From CAVSUZ01 sp963791885 (lineage in GTDB: Bacteria; Pseudomonadota; Alphaproteobacteria; Acetobacterales; Acetobacteraceae), in contig CAWBUL010000005.1 of assembly GCA_963791885.1 (NCBI GenBank), positions 62,001 through 126,000 on the forward strand: DNA of 64,000 bases. The letters run 5' to 3'. The notes below the pieces were generated by a model. The model did not search any database and had not been told where the DNA came from. It worked only from the letters and a program-made list of their open reading frames with translations. Within the stretch, counting starts at the first letter, position 1; every line of letters starts with the position of its first letter. A program made the position numbers and the translations under genes. Shown here piece by piece: positions 1-8,294 of the stretch.

Positions 1-1
1 C

Positions 2-121
2 GAGACCATGAAGTTCGGGTCGCTCTGTGCCCTCGGGGGTTTCATTCCCTATCCCGTGATGAGTGCCCTGACCCACTTCCCCGAAGACTTCCAGCGCGGC
101 ACCCGCCTCACCGCGGACTGA
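2..121 (+). CDS. fdsB: NAD-dependent formate dehydrogenase, beta (NADH-binding) subunit, C-terminal end only
   Basis: Only the last 39 codons are in the window; the reading frame enters at base 2 and ends at the TGA at 119-121. The tail (CALGGFIPYPVMSAL followed by a short acidic end) is the kind of C-terminus seen in the flavin and NADH-binding beta subunit of soluble NAD-dependent formate dehydrogenases. This subunit passes electrons from the alpha subunit iron-sulfur chain to NAD+ through FMN. The assignment rests mainly on position: it sits 13 bases before fdsA in the usual fdsG-fdsB-fdsA-fdhD-fdsD order. Confidence 0.75.
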   Translation, partial: ETMKFGSLCALGGFIPYPVMSALTHFPEDFQRGTRLTAD

Positions 122-134
122 ACAGGAGTTTCCC

Positions 135-2975
135 ATGCCCCTGATACAGGAGACGGACTACGGCACCCCGCCGAGCAACTCTCCCGAACAGGTCACTCTC
201 ACGATCGACGGGCAGGGCGTCACCGTCCCCGCCGGTACCTCCATCATGCGCGCGGCCATGGAAGCCGGCGTCACCGTGCCGAAGCTCTGCGCCACCGACA
301 CGCTGACGGCGTTCGGCTCCTGCCGTCTCTGTCTTGTGGAAATCGAAGGTCGCAACGGAACCCCCGCCTCCTGCACAACACCTGTAATGCCGGGCATGAA
401 GGTGTCGACCACGACCGACCGCCTGCGCCGGCTGCGTCGCAATGTCATGGAATTGTATCTCTCCGATCATCCGACCGATGGGTTTACTTCCCCGGTTGCA
501 GGCAACAGCGAGATGCAGCGCATGGCGGGGATCGTCGGGCTGCGGGAGATCCGTTACGGACAGAACGGCCTCAATCACCTCCACGCACGCATCGACAATT
601 CCAACCCATACTTTCAATTCGATCCCGCGCGCTGCATCGTCTGTTCGCGCTGCGTACGTGCCTGCGAGGAAACCCAGGGCACCTTCGCGCTGACGGTGGA
701 CGGACGCGGCTTCGCATCGCGCATCGTGGCCAGTCAGGACGATCCCTTCCTGGAATCGGAATGCGTCTCCTGCGGCGCCTGCGTGCAGGCTTGTCCGACC
801 GGGTCCCTGATCGAGAAATCGGTGATCGCGCTTGGTCAGCCGGAGCATTCCGTTGTTACGACCTGCGCTTATTGCGGCGTCGGCTGCAACTTCAAAGCAG
901 AGATGCAGGGCGAGACCGTCGTGCGTATGGTCCCGTGGAAAGAAGGCAAGGCGAATCACGGGCACTCGTGCGTCAAGGGCCGCTTCGCCTGGGGCTACGC
1001 CATGCATCCTGACCGGATGATGCAGCCCATGGTGCGCGAGAAGATCACCGATCCATGGCGCGTCGTGAGCTGGGACGAGGCGATCGGTCGCGTCGCATCG
1101 GAGTTCAAGCGCATCCAGGCGCAGCACGGACGCGGAACTGTCGGGGCTATCACCTCATCTCGCTGCACGGACGAGGAAACCTATCTCATGCAGAAGCTGG
1201 TGCGCGCCGGCTTCGGCAACAACAACATCGATACCTGCGCACGCGTGTGTCACTCGCCGACCGGCTACGGGCTGAAGACCACGTTCGGCACCTCGGCTGG
1301 GACCAACGACTTCGATTCCGTCGCATTTGCCGACGTGATCATGGTGGTGGGCGCCAATCCGACCGACGGCCATCCGGTGTTCGCCTCCGCCATGAAGCGG
1401 CGGTTGCGCGAAGGTGCGCAGCTGATCGTGGTGGATCCACGGCGCATCGATTTGGTACGCGCACCGCACATCAAGGCGACCTACCACCTGCCTTTGCGTC
1501 CTGGCACGAACGTGGCGCTGCTTGATGCGATGGCCCACGTGATCGTCATCGAAGGACTGGTGAACGAGGCCTATGTGCGCGAACGCTGCGATCGGGATGC
1601 GTTCCAGGACTGGGCGCGCTTCGTTGCCGAGCCGCAGAACAGTCCGGAGGAAGTCGAGAAGGTCAGTGGTGTGCCCGCCAAGCTGATCCGCGATGCCGCT
1701 CGGTTGTACGCCACTGGCGGCAACGCCGCGATCTATTATGGTCTCGGCGTCACGGAGCACAGTCAGGGCAGCACAGGCGTTATGGCGCTGGCGAATCTTG
1801 CGATGGCGACGGGCAATGTCGGCAAGCAGGGCGCTGGCGTGAACCCGCTGCGCGGCCAGAACAACGTGCAGGGTTCGTGCGATATGGGTAGCTTCCCCCA
1901 CGAATTGCCCGGCTATCGGCACATCTCGGAACCAGGGGCGCGCGCGATCTACGAACGGATTTGGGGTGTGAAGCTGGACCCAGAGCCGGGTCTGCGCATC
2001 TCCAACATGCTGGACGCAGCGCAGGATGGCAGCTTCCGCGCCATCTACATTGAAGGCGAGGACATCGTGCAGTCCGATCCGGACACGAAGCACGTCGCCG
2101 CCGGGCTCGTAGCAATGGAATGCGTCGTCGTCCAGGACCTGTTCCTGAACGAGACGGCCAACTACGCGCACATCTTCCTGCCCGGATCGTCTTTCCTGGA
2201 GAAGGACGGCACCTTCATCAATGCCGAACGCCGCATCAATCGCGTGCGCAAGGTCATGGCGCCGCGTAACGGGTACGCGGACTGGGAGATCACCCAACTG
2301 ATCGCCAACGCACTTGGTCTCGGCTGGAACTACACGAATCCGTCTCAGATCATGGACGAGATCGCGACGACGACCCCCACCTTCTCCGGCGTGAGTTTCG
2401 AGAAGCTGGAGCAGCTCGGTTCCATCCAATGGCCCTGCAATGAGGCAGCGCCGGAAGGCACGCCGACCATGCATATCGGCCATTTCGTCCGCGGCAAGGG
2501 CAATTTCGTCGTGACCGAATACGTGCCCACCGATGAAAAAGTCGGTCCACGGTTCCCGCTCCTGCTCACCACGGGTCGCATCCTGTCGCAATACAATGTT
2601 GGCGCGCAAACTCGCCGTACCGCGAACAACCTCTGGCATCACGAAGACAGGCTGGAAATCCATCCGCACGACGCCGAGGAGCGCGGCATTCGTGAGGGCG
2701 ATTGGGTGCGTGTGGCGAGCCGATCCGGGGAGACGGGACTGCGCGCCCACATCACGGATCGGGTTGCGCCCGGCGTGGTGTACACGACGTTCCATCACCC
2801 CGACACGCAGGCGAACGTGGTCACCACCGAGTTCGCGGATTGGGCCACAAGCTGCCCGGAATACAAAGTGACTGCGGTGCAGGTCTCGCCCAGCAACGGA
2901 CCCACCGATTGGCAGCGCGAGTATCACGCGTTTTCCGAGCGCAGCCGCAGGATCGAACCGGTGCCGGCAAAATGA
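135..2975 (+). CDS. fdsA: NAD-dependent formate dehydrogenase, alpha (molybdopterin) subunit
   Basis: This 946-residue catalytic subunit oxidises formate to CO2 at a molybdenum bis-MGD centre in the cytoplasm. An N-terminal 2Fe-2S ferredoxin domain has Cys52, 63, 66 and 80. Two 4Fe-4S motifs follow (CIVCSRC near 167-177 and CVSCGAC near 210-220), then the 4Fe-4S motif at the entry of the molybdopterin domain (CAYCGVGC at 244-251). The active-site cysteine is probably Cys372 in RVCHSPTGYG. The C-terminal half is the molybdopterin dinucleotide-binding fold. The ATG is preceded by AGGAG six bases upstream. Unusually, the His-Cys cluster motif after the 2Fe-2S domain reads HPTDGFTSPVAGNSEMQ, so the three expected cysteines are Gly, Ser and Ser. 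It overlaps fdhD by ATGA. Confidence 0.95.
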   Translation: MPLIQETDYGTPPSNSPEQVTLTIDGQGVTVPAGTSIMRAAMEAGVTVPKLCATDTLTAFGSCRLCLVEIEGRNGTPASCTTPVMPGMKVSTTTDRLRRLRRNVMELYLSDHPTDGFTSPVAGNSEMQRMAGIVGLREIRYGQNGLNHLHARIDNSNPYFQFDPARCIVCSRCVRACEETQGTFALTVDGRGFASRIVASQDDPFLESECVSCGACVQACPTGSLIEKSVIALGQPEHSVVTTCAYCGVGCNFKAEMQGETVVRMVPWKEGKANHGHSCVKGRFAWGYAMHPDRMMQPMVREKITDPWRVVSWDEAIGRVASEFKRIQAQHGRGTVGAITSSRCTDEETYLMQKLVRAGFGNNNIDTCARVCHSPTGYGLKTTFGTSAGTNDFDSVAFADVIMVVGANPTDGHPVFASAMKRRLREGAQLIVVDPRRIDLVRAPHIKATYHLPLRPGTNVALLDAMAHVIVIEGLVNEAYVRERCDRDAFQDWARFVAEPQNSPEEVEKVSGVPAKLIRDAARLYATGGNAAIYYGLGVTEHSQGSTGVMALANLAMATGNVGKQGAGVNPLRGQNNVQGSCDMGSFPHELPGYRHISEPGARAIYERIWGVKLDPEPGLRISNMLDAAQDGSFRAIYIEGEDIVQSDPDTKHVAAGLVAMECVVVQDLFLNETANYAHIFLPGSSFLEKDGTFINAERRINRVRKVMAPRNGYADWEITQLIANALGLGWNYTNPSQIMDEIATTTPTFSGVSFEKLEQLGSIQWPCNEAAPEGTPTMHIGHFVRGKGNFVVTEYVPTDEKVGPRFPLLLTTGRILSQYNVGAQTRRTANNLWHHEDRLEIHPHDAEERGIREGDWVRVASRSGETGLRAHITDRVAPGVVYTTFHHPDTQANVVTTEFADWATSCPEYKVTAVQVSPSNGPTDWQREYHAFSERSRRIEPVPAK

Positions 2976-3799
2976 ACGCCATCGGGCCAGGCCGCGCTGC
3001 ATCGCTTGCCGCGCCGCGTCTCGCCTGGCGCGACGGGCGGGTCACCACCGGTGTGCGCGTTGTGCCCGACGAAACCCCGGTGGCGCTCACCTACAACCGG
3101 GCGACGCTCGCGGTGATGTTGGCCACGCCGGCCGACCTTGAGGATTTCGCGGTCGGGTTCAGCCTGACCGAAGGCATCATCGACGATCCCCTTCAGATCG
3201 AGGAAATGACGATCGTTCCCGCTGCCGGCGGGTTGGAACTGCGCATGTGGCTCAGCGACGAGCGTGCGCAGATCGCCGAACGGCGCCGTCGGCGTTTGGC
3301 CGGACCCAGCGGTTGCGGTTTGTGCGGAATTGAAAGCCTGGACGCGGCAATCCCGCCGGTCCGGGCCGTCGCAGACAGCGCACGGTTTGCGGCCGATGAG
3401 GTCTTCGCCGCAACACGTGCCCTACCCGACGCGCAAACCCTCAACCACAGCACCCATGCCGTTCATGGCGCCGCATTCTGGCTGCCCGGCGAAGGGCTGG
3501 TCGCGACGCGAGAGGATGTCGGCCGGCATAACGCCCTCGATAAGCTCGCGGGAGCATTGGCACGGCGCGGGTGCGCTGCGGGTCAGGGTATTTTGCTGCT
3601 CAGCAGCCGGCTCTCGGTGGAACTCGTGCAAAAGGCCGCCGTGATCGGCGTGCCGGTGATCGCGGCCGTGTCCGCGCCGACCGGTCTGGCGATCCGGGTG
3701 GCACAACAGGCAGGCATCACCTTGGTCGGTGTGGCGCGGGGCGACGGATTCGAGGTGTTTACTCACCCGGATCGGCTCGGTTTGCAGGAGATCGCCTGA
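2972..3799 (+). CDS. fdhD: Formate dehydrogenase accessory sulfurtransferase FdhD (FdsC)
   Basis: This 275-residue protein of the FdhD family transfers sulfur from a cysteine desulfurase to the molybdenum cofactor of formate dehydrogenase and is needed for activity. The sulfur-carrying CxxC is visible as C115-G-L-C118 in SGCGLCGIES. Conserved blocks ADLEDFAVGFSLTEGII and GREDVGRHNALDKL-like (TREDVGRHNALDKLAG) are present. The start chosen is the ATG overlapping the fdsA stop (ATGA); the open frame extends further upstream inside fdsA, but that part is shadow. It overlaps fdsD by TGATG, so the genes are translationally coupled. Confidence 0.93.
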   Translation: MNAIGPGRAASLAAPRLAWRDGRVTTGVRVVPDETPVALTYNRATLAVMLATPADLEDFAVGFSLTEGIIDDPLQIEEMTIVPAAGGLELRMWLSDERAQIAERRRRRLAGPSGCGLCGIESLDAAIPPVRAVADSARFAADEVFAATRALPDAQTLNHSTHAVHGAAFWLPGEGLVATREDVGRHNALDKLAGALARRGCAAGQGILLLSSRLSVELVQKAAVIGVPVIAAVSAPTGLAIRVAQQAGITLVGVARGDGFEVFTHPDRLGLQEIA

Positions 3800-4023
3800 T
3801 GTCTCCCGACAAGCTGGCCTATATGGCCAATCAGATCGCTCAGGCCTTTGCTCATCTGCCACGCGACAAGGCGGTCGCTGCCACAACCGAACACTTGCGC
3901 CTGTTTTGGGATGTGCGGATGCGAGATCAGATCGTTGCGCAACTACCGAATCGGGATAACAAGCTGGCCCCCTTAACGCGCGAGGCAATCGAACTGTTGC
4001 GAGAAGGCACCAATAGGGTGTAA
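3799..4023 (+). CDS. fdsD: Formate dehydrogenase delta subunit
   Basis: A 74-residue protein matching the small FdsD family: it begins MSPDKLAYMANQIAQAF and contains the RDKAVAATTEHLRLFWD stretch typical of the family (variants of VAxHLRxFWDPRM). FdsD is reported to be needed for assembly of the Fds complex, but its exact role is unsettled. The ATG overlaps the fdhD TGA. It is the last gene of the fds operon; the transporter starts 44 bases further on with its own ribosome-binding site. Confidence 0.9.
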   Translation: MSPDKLAYMANQIAQAFAHLPRDKAVAATTEHLRLFWDVRMRDQIVAQLPNRDNKLAPLTREAIELLREGTNRV

Positions 4024-4067
4024 ACTAGTCGAAGAACAAAAAGATCAAATCAGGAGAGGTCCGTTCA

Positions 4068-5441
4068 ATGAGCTATTCTGACACAGCGTCCGCCGGGCTG
4101 CTGAGCCGGGAGCGCATTGTCGCAGGTCCGGACTTCAGTCGGTGGATGGTTCCCCCGGCTGCGCTATGCGTCCACCTTTGTATCGGCCAGGTTTACGCTT
4201 TCAGCGTCTTCAACCTGCCGATGACCAAACTCATCGGCATCACCAAGTCCGCTCCGGATGACTGGAAGCTGACAGACCTCGGCTGGATTTTCAGCATCGC
4301 GATCTTGGTGCTCGGGCTGGCGTCCTTCGAAACCGGAAGCTGGCTGGACCGCGTGGGACCACGCAAGGCGATGTTTACTGCCGCATGTTGCTTCGGCGGC
4401 GGCTTCCTGGTTTCGGCTTTCGGCGTGTGGGTCCACAACCTCTGGATCGTCTATCTGGGCTATGGCGTGATCGGCGGGTGCGGACTGGGGATCGGCTACA
4501 TCTCCCCGGTAAAAACACTAATCACGTGGTTTCCTGATCGCCCGGGCATGGCAACGGGGATGGCCATCATGGGCTTCGGCGGCGGCGCGATGATCGCATC
4601 CCCGCTGTCCGTCAAGCTCATGAGCTACTTCTCCACCCCAACCCATATCGGCGTCGCCGAGACATTCGTCGTACTCGGGATCGTCTACTTCTGCTTCATG
4701 ACGCTGGGCGCCATTATCGTCCGCGTGCCGCAGCATGGGTGGCGTCCCGCCGGATATGTCGCTCCGACGCAGACAACCGGCATGATCACGAGCGAGAACG
4801 TGCATGTGAACACCGCACTGCGCACACCGCAATTCTGGCTGCTCTGGTTGGTGCTCTGCCTGAACGTGACAGCCGGCATCGGCGTGCTCGGTCAGGCCTC
4901 CGCCATGGCGCAGGAGATGTTCCCCGGGCGGATCTCCGCCGGCGTCGCAGCCGGCTTCGTCGGACTGCTGAGCCTGTTCAATATGCTCGGGCGGTTCTTC
5001 TGGGCCTCCACCTCCGACCATATCGGGCGCAAGAACACCTACTTCGTGTTCTTCCTGCTCGGCATGCTTCTCTACAGTCTGGTGCCTACCGCAGGGCATA
5101 TCGGCAGCATCAGCCTGTTCGTGCTGTGCTTCCTGGTGATCATCAGCATGTATGGCGGCGGATTCGCTACTGTGCCCGCCTATCTGAAAGACCTGTTCGG
5201 CGTGCAATACGTCGGCGCCATTCACGGACGTCTTCTCACGGCGTGGTCGGCCGCCGGCGTGTTCGGTCCGGTGCTGGTGAATTACATCCGGCAATATCAA
5301 GTGGACCACAACGTCCCGAAGGCGGACGCCTATTCCGAGACGATGTACATCATGGCAGCGCTGCTGCTCATCGGACTGCTGTGCAACCTGATGATCCGCC
5401 CGGTGCATGACCGGCATTATCTACAAACACAGACCGCATAG
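4068..5441 (+). CDS. OFA-family MFS transporter (oxalate/formate antiporter-like)
   Basis: A 457-residue major facilitator protein with about 12 membrane segments. The first, around residues 27-48, holds the PPAALCVHLCIGQVYAFSVF stretch typical of the OFA family, whose founding member OxlT exchanges oxalate and formate. The motif WLDRVGPRKAM after TM2 is the MFS A-motif, and SDHIGRKNTYFVF repeats it in the second half. A strong AGGAG lies about 11 bases before the ATG. Its position right behind the formate dehydrogenase operon suggests formate or a C1/C2 acid as substrate; this is inferred from context. It is followed by a tiny membrane ORF. Confidence 0.85.
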   Translation: MSYSDTASAGLLSRERIVAGPDFSRWMVPPAALCVHLCIGQVYAFSVFNLPMTKLIGITKSAPDDWKLTDLGWIFSIAILVLGLASFETGSWLDRVGPRKAMFTAACCFGGGFLVSAFGVWVHNLWIVYLGYGVIGGCGLGIGYISPVKTLITWFPDRPGMATGMAIMGFGGGAMIASPLSVKLMSYFSTPTHIGVAETFVVLGIVYFCFMTLGAIIVRVPQHGWRPAGYVAPTQTTGMITSENVHVNTALRTPQFWLLWLVLCLNVTAGIGVLGQASAMAQEMFPGRISAGVAAGFVGLLSLFNMLGRFFWASTSDHIGRKNTYFVFFLLGMLLYSLVPTAGHIGSISLFVLCFLVIISMYGGGFATVPAYLKDLFGVQYVGAIHGRLLTAWSAAGVFGPVLVNYIRQYQVDHNVPKADAYSETMYIMAALLLIGLLCNLMIRPVHDRHYLQTQTA

Positions 5442-5450
5442 GAGCGAGTC

Positions 5451-5549
5451 ATGACGCTCAAACTGATCCTCGCCTGGGCTGTAGTGGGCATTCCCCTGGC
5501 CTGGGGTGTCGCCAACACGATCGCCAGCGCCGCCAAGCTGTTCGGATGA
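5451..5549 (+). CDS. 32-residue single-span membrane protein, putative small subunit of the OFA transporter
   Basis: A short ORF begins nine bases after the OFA transporter stop, with GGAGCG before the ATG, and ends at the TGA at 5547-5549. It encodes a single hydrophobic helix (KLILAWAVVGIPLAWGVANT) followed by a short Ala/Lys tail. Very short hydrophobic proteins of this kind directly follow many OFA-type MFS genes and are, as I recall, sometimes annotated as an MFS transporter small subunit. I could not verify the family, and the function is unknown. Its close spacing argues that it is translated with the transporter. Confidence 0.65.
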   Translation: MTLKLILAWAVVGIPLAWGVANTIASAAKLFG

Positions 5550-5579
5550 GTCTGACCGGAGTTTAGACCTCGATCGCCT

Positions 5580-5620
5580 GAGGTGGAATCACCGAAGGCG
5601 TGAATCGCCGTCTCAAATCA
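5580..5620. repeat. Intergenic dispersed repeat, copy 1
   Basis: This 41-base stretch contains GGCGTGAATCGCCGTCTCAA and matches 44690-44729 at roughly five of six positions. It lies in the gap between the OFA transporter unit and the convergent thioesterase. Both copies are intergenic and on the same strand relative to the window, which suggests a genome-wide repeat family rather than a gene remnant. Confidence 0.6.
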
Positions 5621-5625
5621 ATGAG

Positions 5626-5679
5626 CTAGACCCGTTTCGACCGGCCGCGAAGCGAACGGTCAAAGCGAAACGGGTCTAG
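5626..5679. terminator. Perfect 14-bp inverted repeat between convergent genes, possible bidirectional terminator
   Basis: CTAGACCCGTTTCG at 5626-5639 is repeated exactly in inverted orientation at 5666-5679, with a 26-base loop. The right arm covers the stop codon of the minus-strand thioesterase. It lies between two convergent transcription units, where a shared terminator would be expected. There is no T-run after either arm, so a classical intrinsic terminator is not proven. Confidence 0.55.
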
Positions 5680-6155
5680 TCGGCGCGTTCCAGCCATCGG
5701 ATGCGCCGGCCAACGCCCTCGGGCAAACCCAACGCTGCGTCCGTCCGCACCGCATCATCCAACGCGGCCCGTCGATCCGCCGGCCATTCGGCCGTGCGGC
5801 GCATGCGCATATCCACGTGCAGGCACATCAATTCCTGGGCAGCGACCCGAGCCGGATCATCGGCCCGATACATCTCGTGGAACAGATGGAACCGCTTGCC
5901 GTCGGCCCCGAGCAGGCGCGGGCGCACTGTCACGCGTTCGCCGACCCGCACTTCTCGTTCATAGAGGGTATGAGTCTCCGCCACGAAGCAGGAATTGCCG
6001 CTGCGGGCGCGGTACGCGTTGCCGATATCCAACTCCTCGAACACCACGTCCGTGGCATGGTCGAACACGACCACGTAAAAGGCTACGTTCATGTGGCCAT
6101 TGGAGTCGATCCACTCCGGCCGCACGACCTCCGTGTGACTGAATTTTTGCATCAT
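5676..6155 (-). CDS. Acyl-CoA thioesterase-like hot-dog protein (4HBT superfamily)
   Basis: A 159-residue single hot-dog domain. The segment WIDSNGHMNVAFYVVVFDHA is the 4HBT signature, with the Asp/Asn-Gly-His-Met-Asn block that forms the active-site region. Related proteins hydrolyse acyl-CoA or betainyl-CoA thioesters and some are fused to carnitine dehydrogenase; the substrate cannot be told here. The open frame extends to 6221, but the MMQKF start at 6155 or 6152 fits family length. It is divergently transcribed from the DHA2 pump with only about 44 bases between the starts. Confidence 0.75.
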   Translation of the reverse strand: MMQKFSHTEVVRPEWIDSNGHMNVAFYVVVFDHATDVVFEELDIGNAYRARSGNSCFVAETHTLYEREVRVGERVTVRPRLLGADGKRFHLFHEMYRADDPARVAAQELMCLHVDMRMRRTAEWPADRRAALDDAVRTDAALGLPEGVGRRIRWLERAD

Positions 6156-6199
6156 CGGCGGAGCTTGTTGGCCGCCTGAACTCGGGTCAAGTTCGCCGC

Positions 6200-7618
6200 A
6201 TGGAGGCTTCCGTCTCAGCAACCGCCCATCCCGAGCCGCTCCGCGTCCAGAATGGGTTGCCCCCGGCTGAGCGGGTTCGGGCGCTCATCACCATTTCGAT
6301 CGCGGTATCCATGTCGGTGCTGGATTCCTCCATCGCCAACATCGCCCTGCCCGTCATCGCACGCGAACTGCACGCCACGCCGGCAGCCTCTATCTGGGTG
6401 GTCAACGCCTACCAGCTCTCGGTCACCGTCTCTCTTCTGCCGCTGGCATCGCTGGGCGAGATCCTTGGATACCGCCGCGTCTATGCCGCCGGCCTGGCTT
6501 TGTTTTCCCTCGCCTCCCTCGGCTGCGCGCTGTCCACCTCCCTGCCCATGCTGGTGATCATGCGGGTCATCCAGGGCTTCGGCGGCTCCGGCATCATGAG
6601 CGTTAACACGGCGCTCGTCCGGTTCGTCTTCCCGCGCGAGCGCCTCGGCCGTGCCGTCGGCTTCAACGCATTCGTGGTGGCGACGTCATCAGCCACAGGT
6701 CCGACTGTCGCAGCCGCGGTACTGTCCGTCGCGTCCTGGCACTGGCTGTTTGCGATCAACGTGCCGCTCGGCGTCATCGCGCTCTATCTCGCGGCCCGAT
6801 CACTGCCGGCAACGCCGCGTGCGTCCCATGGCTTCGACTACACAGGCGCCATCCTTAACGCCATCACGCTTGGACTCCTCGTAACAGGCGTGGACGAGCT
6901 TGGACGCGGGGAAACCGTGGCGGTTGCCGGGGCAGAGATCGCGATCGCCCTGATCGTCGGGTTCGTCTTCATCCAACACCAGCGGAAGATCCGAGTGCCC
7001 ATGCTGCCGCTGGACCTGTTTCGGCGACCGGTCTTCGCCCTGTCGGTCGCGACATCGATTTGCTCCTTTACAGCCCAATCGCTCGTGTATGTATCGTTGC
7101 CGTTCCTGTTCGAGGACGTGGGCCACATGTCTCAGATCGCCACCGGTCTGCTGATCACGCCCTGGCCCGCGACCGTCGTGCTGGTCGCGCCGCTGGCTGG
7201 GCGGCTGTCCGACCAGTCCTCTCCTGGCGCGCTAGGGGCCATGGGCCTGGCGATCATGACAGTCGGACTGGTCCTGCTCCTGACCATGCCGCTGCACGCA
7301 GACTGGGCAACAATTGCCTGGCGCATGGCGGTGGCCGGCTTCGGCTTCGGCTTCTTCCAGTCGCCCAACAACCGATTGCTGGTCGGCAGCGCACCGCCCG
7401 AACGCACCGGCGGCGCCTCGGGCATGCTCTCCACCGCTCGCCTCCTCGGCCAGACCAATGGAAGCGCCCTGGTGGCGCTCTGCTTCGGCGTCTCCGCCGC
7501 CTCGGGTGCGGGGATCGCAGGCGGCGTGCACCTGTCTTTGCTCCTGGGTGCAATCGCGGCGGGATGCGCAATGCTGGTTAGCCTGGTGCGGCTGCGGCAA
7601 TTGCAGGTGACTGCCTGA
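6200..7618 (+). CDS. DHA2-family (EmrB/QacA type) MFS drug efflux transporter
   Basis: A 472-residue protein with about 14 predicted membrane helices. The early motif VLDSSIANIALPVIARELH (about residues 37-55) is the DHA2 motif (LDxTIVNVALP). WVVNAYQLSVTVSLLPLASL and ASSATGPTVAAAVLS correspond to TM2 and the TM5 motif C. Members export amphiphilic compounds using the proton gradient. The stop overlaps the start of the cytochrome b561 gene (TGATG), so the two are probably co-transcribed. No membrane fusion partner (EmrA) is adjacent, so the true substrate is unknown. Confidence 0.85.
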   Translation: MEASVSATAHPEPLRVQNGLPPAERVRALITISIAVSMSVLDSSIANIALPVIARELHATPAASIWVVNAYQLSVTVSLLPLASLGEILGYRRVYAAGLALFSLASLGCALSTSLPMLVIMRVIQGFGGSGIMSVNTALVRFVFPRERLGRAVGFNAFVVATSSATGPTVAAAVLSVASWHWLFAINVPLGVIALYLAARSLPATPRASHGFDYTGAILNAITLGLLVTGVDELGRGETVAVAGAEIAIALIVGFVFIQHQRKIRVPMLPLDLFRRPVFALSVATSICSFTAQSLVYVSLPFLFEDVGHMSQIATGLLITPWPATVVLVAPLAGRLSDQSSPGALGAMGLAIMTVGLVLLLTMPLHADWATIAWRMAVAGFGFGFFQSPNNRLLVGSAPPERTGGASGMLSTARLLGQTNGSALVALCFGVSAASGAGIAGGVHLSLLLGAIAAGCAMLVSLVRLRQLQVTA

Positions 7619-8283
7619 TGATACGCGCGGGATGGCGGAGGGTCCTGGTCTGGGATCTGCCGGTTCGACTGTTCCACTGGCTCACCGTGGCGCTGATCCT
7701 GACGCTCTATCTGACTCAGCGCTTCAACCTGATGGACTGGCACATCCTTGCCGGAGAGGCGCTGCTCGCGTTGGTGATCTTCCGTCTCATCTGGGGCTTT
7801 GTGGGTAGCGAAACCGCTCGCTTCAGCCACTTCGTCGGCCACCCGATCCATGCCATCCGGCATCTGCTTCACTTCCACCATCGGGAGCCGCACTCTGGCA
7901 TCGGCCATAATGCGGCAGGTGGCTGGATGGTCGTGCTGCTGATCGCGCTCGTTTTTCTGGAATGCCTGTCTGGGGTTTACGTGAACAACGACGTGGCAAA
8001 CGAAGGTGGCTGGTCAGAAGTGGTACCGGCGTGGTTTTCGGACCTCGTTTCCAATCTTCACACATGGCTGTGGGAGGCCATTCTTGCCGCGGTGATCCTG
8101 CATGTATGCGTCGTGGCGGCGTACGCGGCGGTCAAACGTCACGACCTGGTCCGTCCGATGGTGACGGGCTGCAAATACCTGCCAGCGGATCTTAGCGCCC
8201 CGCGTCTAGCACCGTTGCGGCGGGCCGCACTGAGCTTGCTTGTGGCCATCGGCATCGCGGTGGGAATCGTCGCTTACTTATAA
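7618..8283 (+). CDS. Cytochrome b561 domain protein, di-heme membrane electron carrier
   Basis: A 221-residue protein of the bacterial cytochrome b561/hydrogenase b-type family. It starts with WDLPVRLFHWLTVALILTL, where FHW carries the first heme ligand, and has further membrane histidines (DWHILAGEALL, LHTWLWEAI, ILHVCVVAAY). Four membrane helices are followed by a short tail with one more hydrophobic segment. Such proteins pass electrons to soluble cytochromes or oxidases. It overlaps the upstream transporter by TGATG and is followed 11 bases later by an EamA gene with AAGGAGG before it. Confidence 0.85.
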   Translation: MIRAGWRRVLVWDLPVRLFHWLTVALILTLYLTQRFNLMDWHILAGEALLALVIFRLIWGFVGSETARFSHFVGHPIHAIRHLLHFHHREPHSGIGHNAAGGWMVVLLIALVFLECLSGVYVNNDVANEGGWSEVVPAWFSDLVSNLHTWLWEAILAAVILHVCVVAAYAAVKRHDLVRPMVTGCKYLPADLSAPRLAPLRRAALSLLVAIGIAVGIVAYL

Positions 8284-8294
8284 GGAGGAGCGTC

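Noticed and set aside
1155..3002. Minus-strand open frame of 615 codons opposite fdsA
   Set aside because: It has no recognisable motif, is rich in Arg and His as expected for antisense of a high-GC gene, and fdsA is clearly the real gene.
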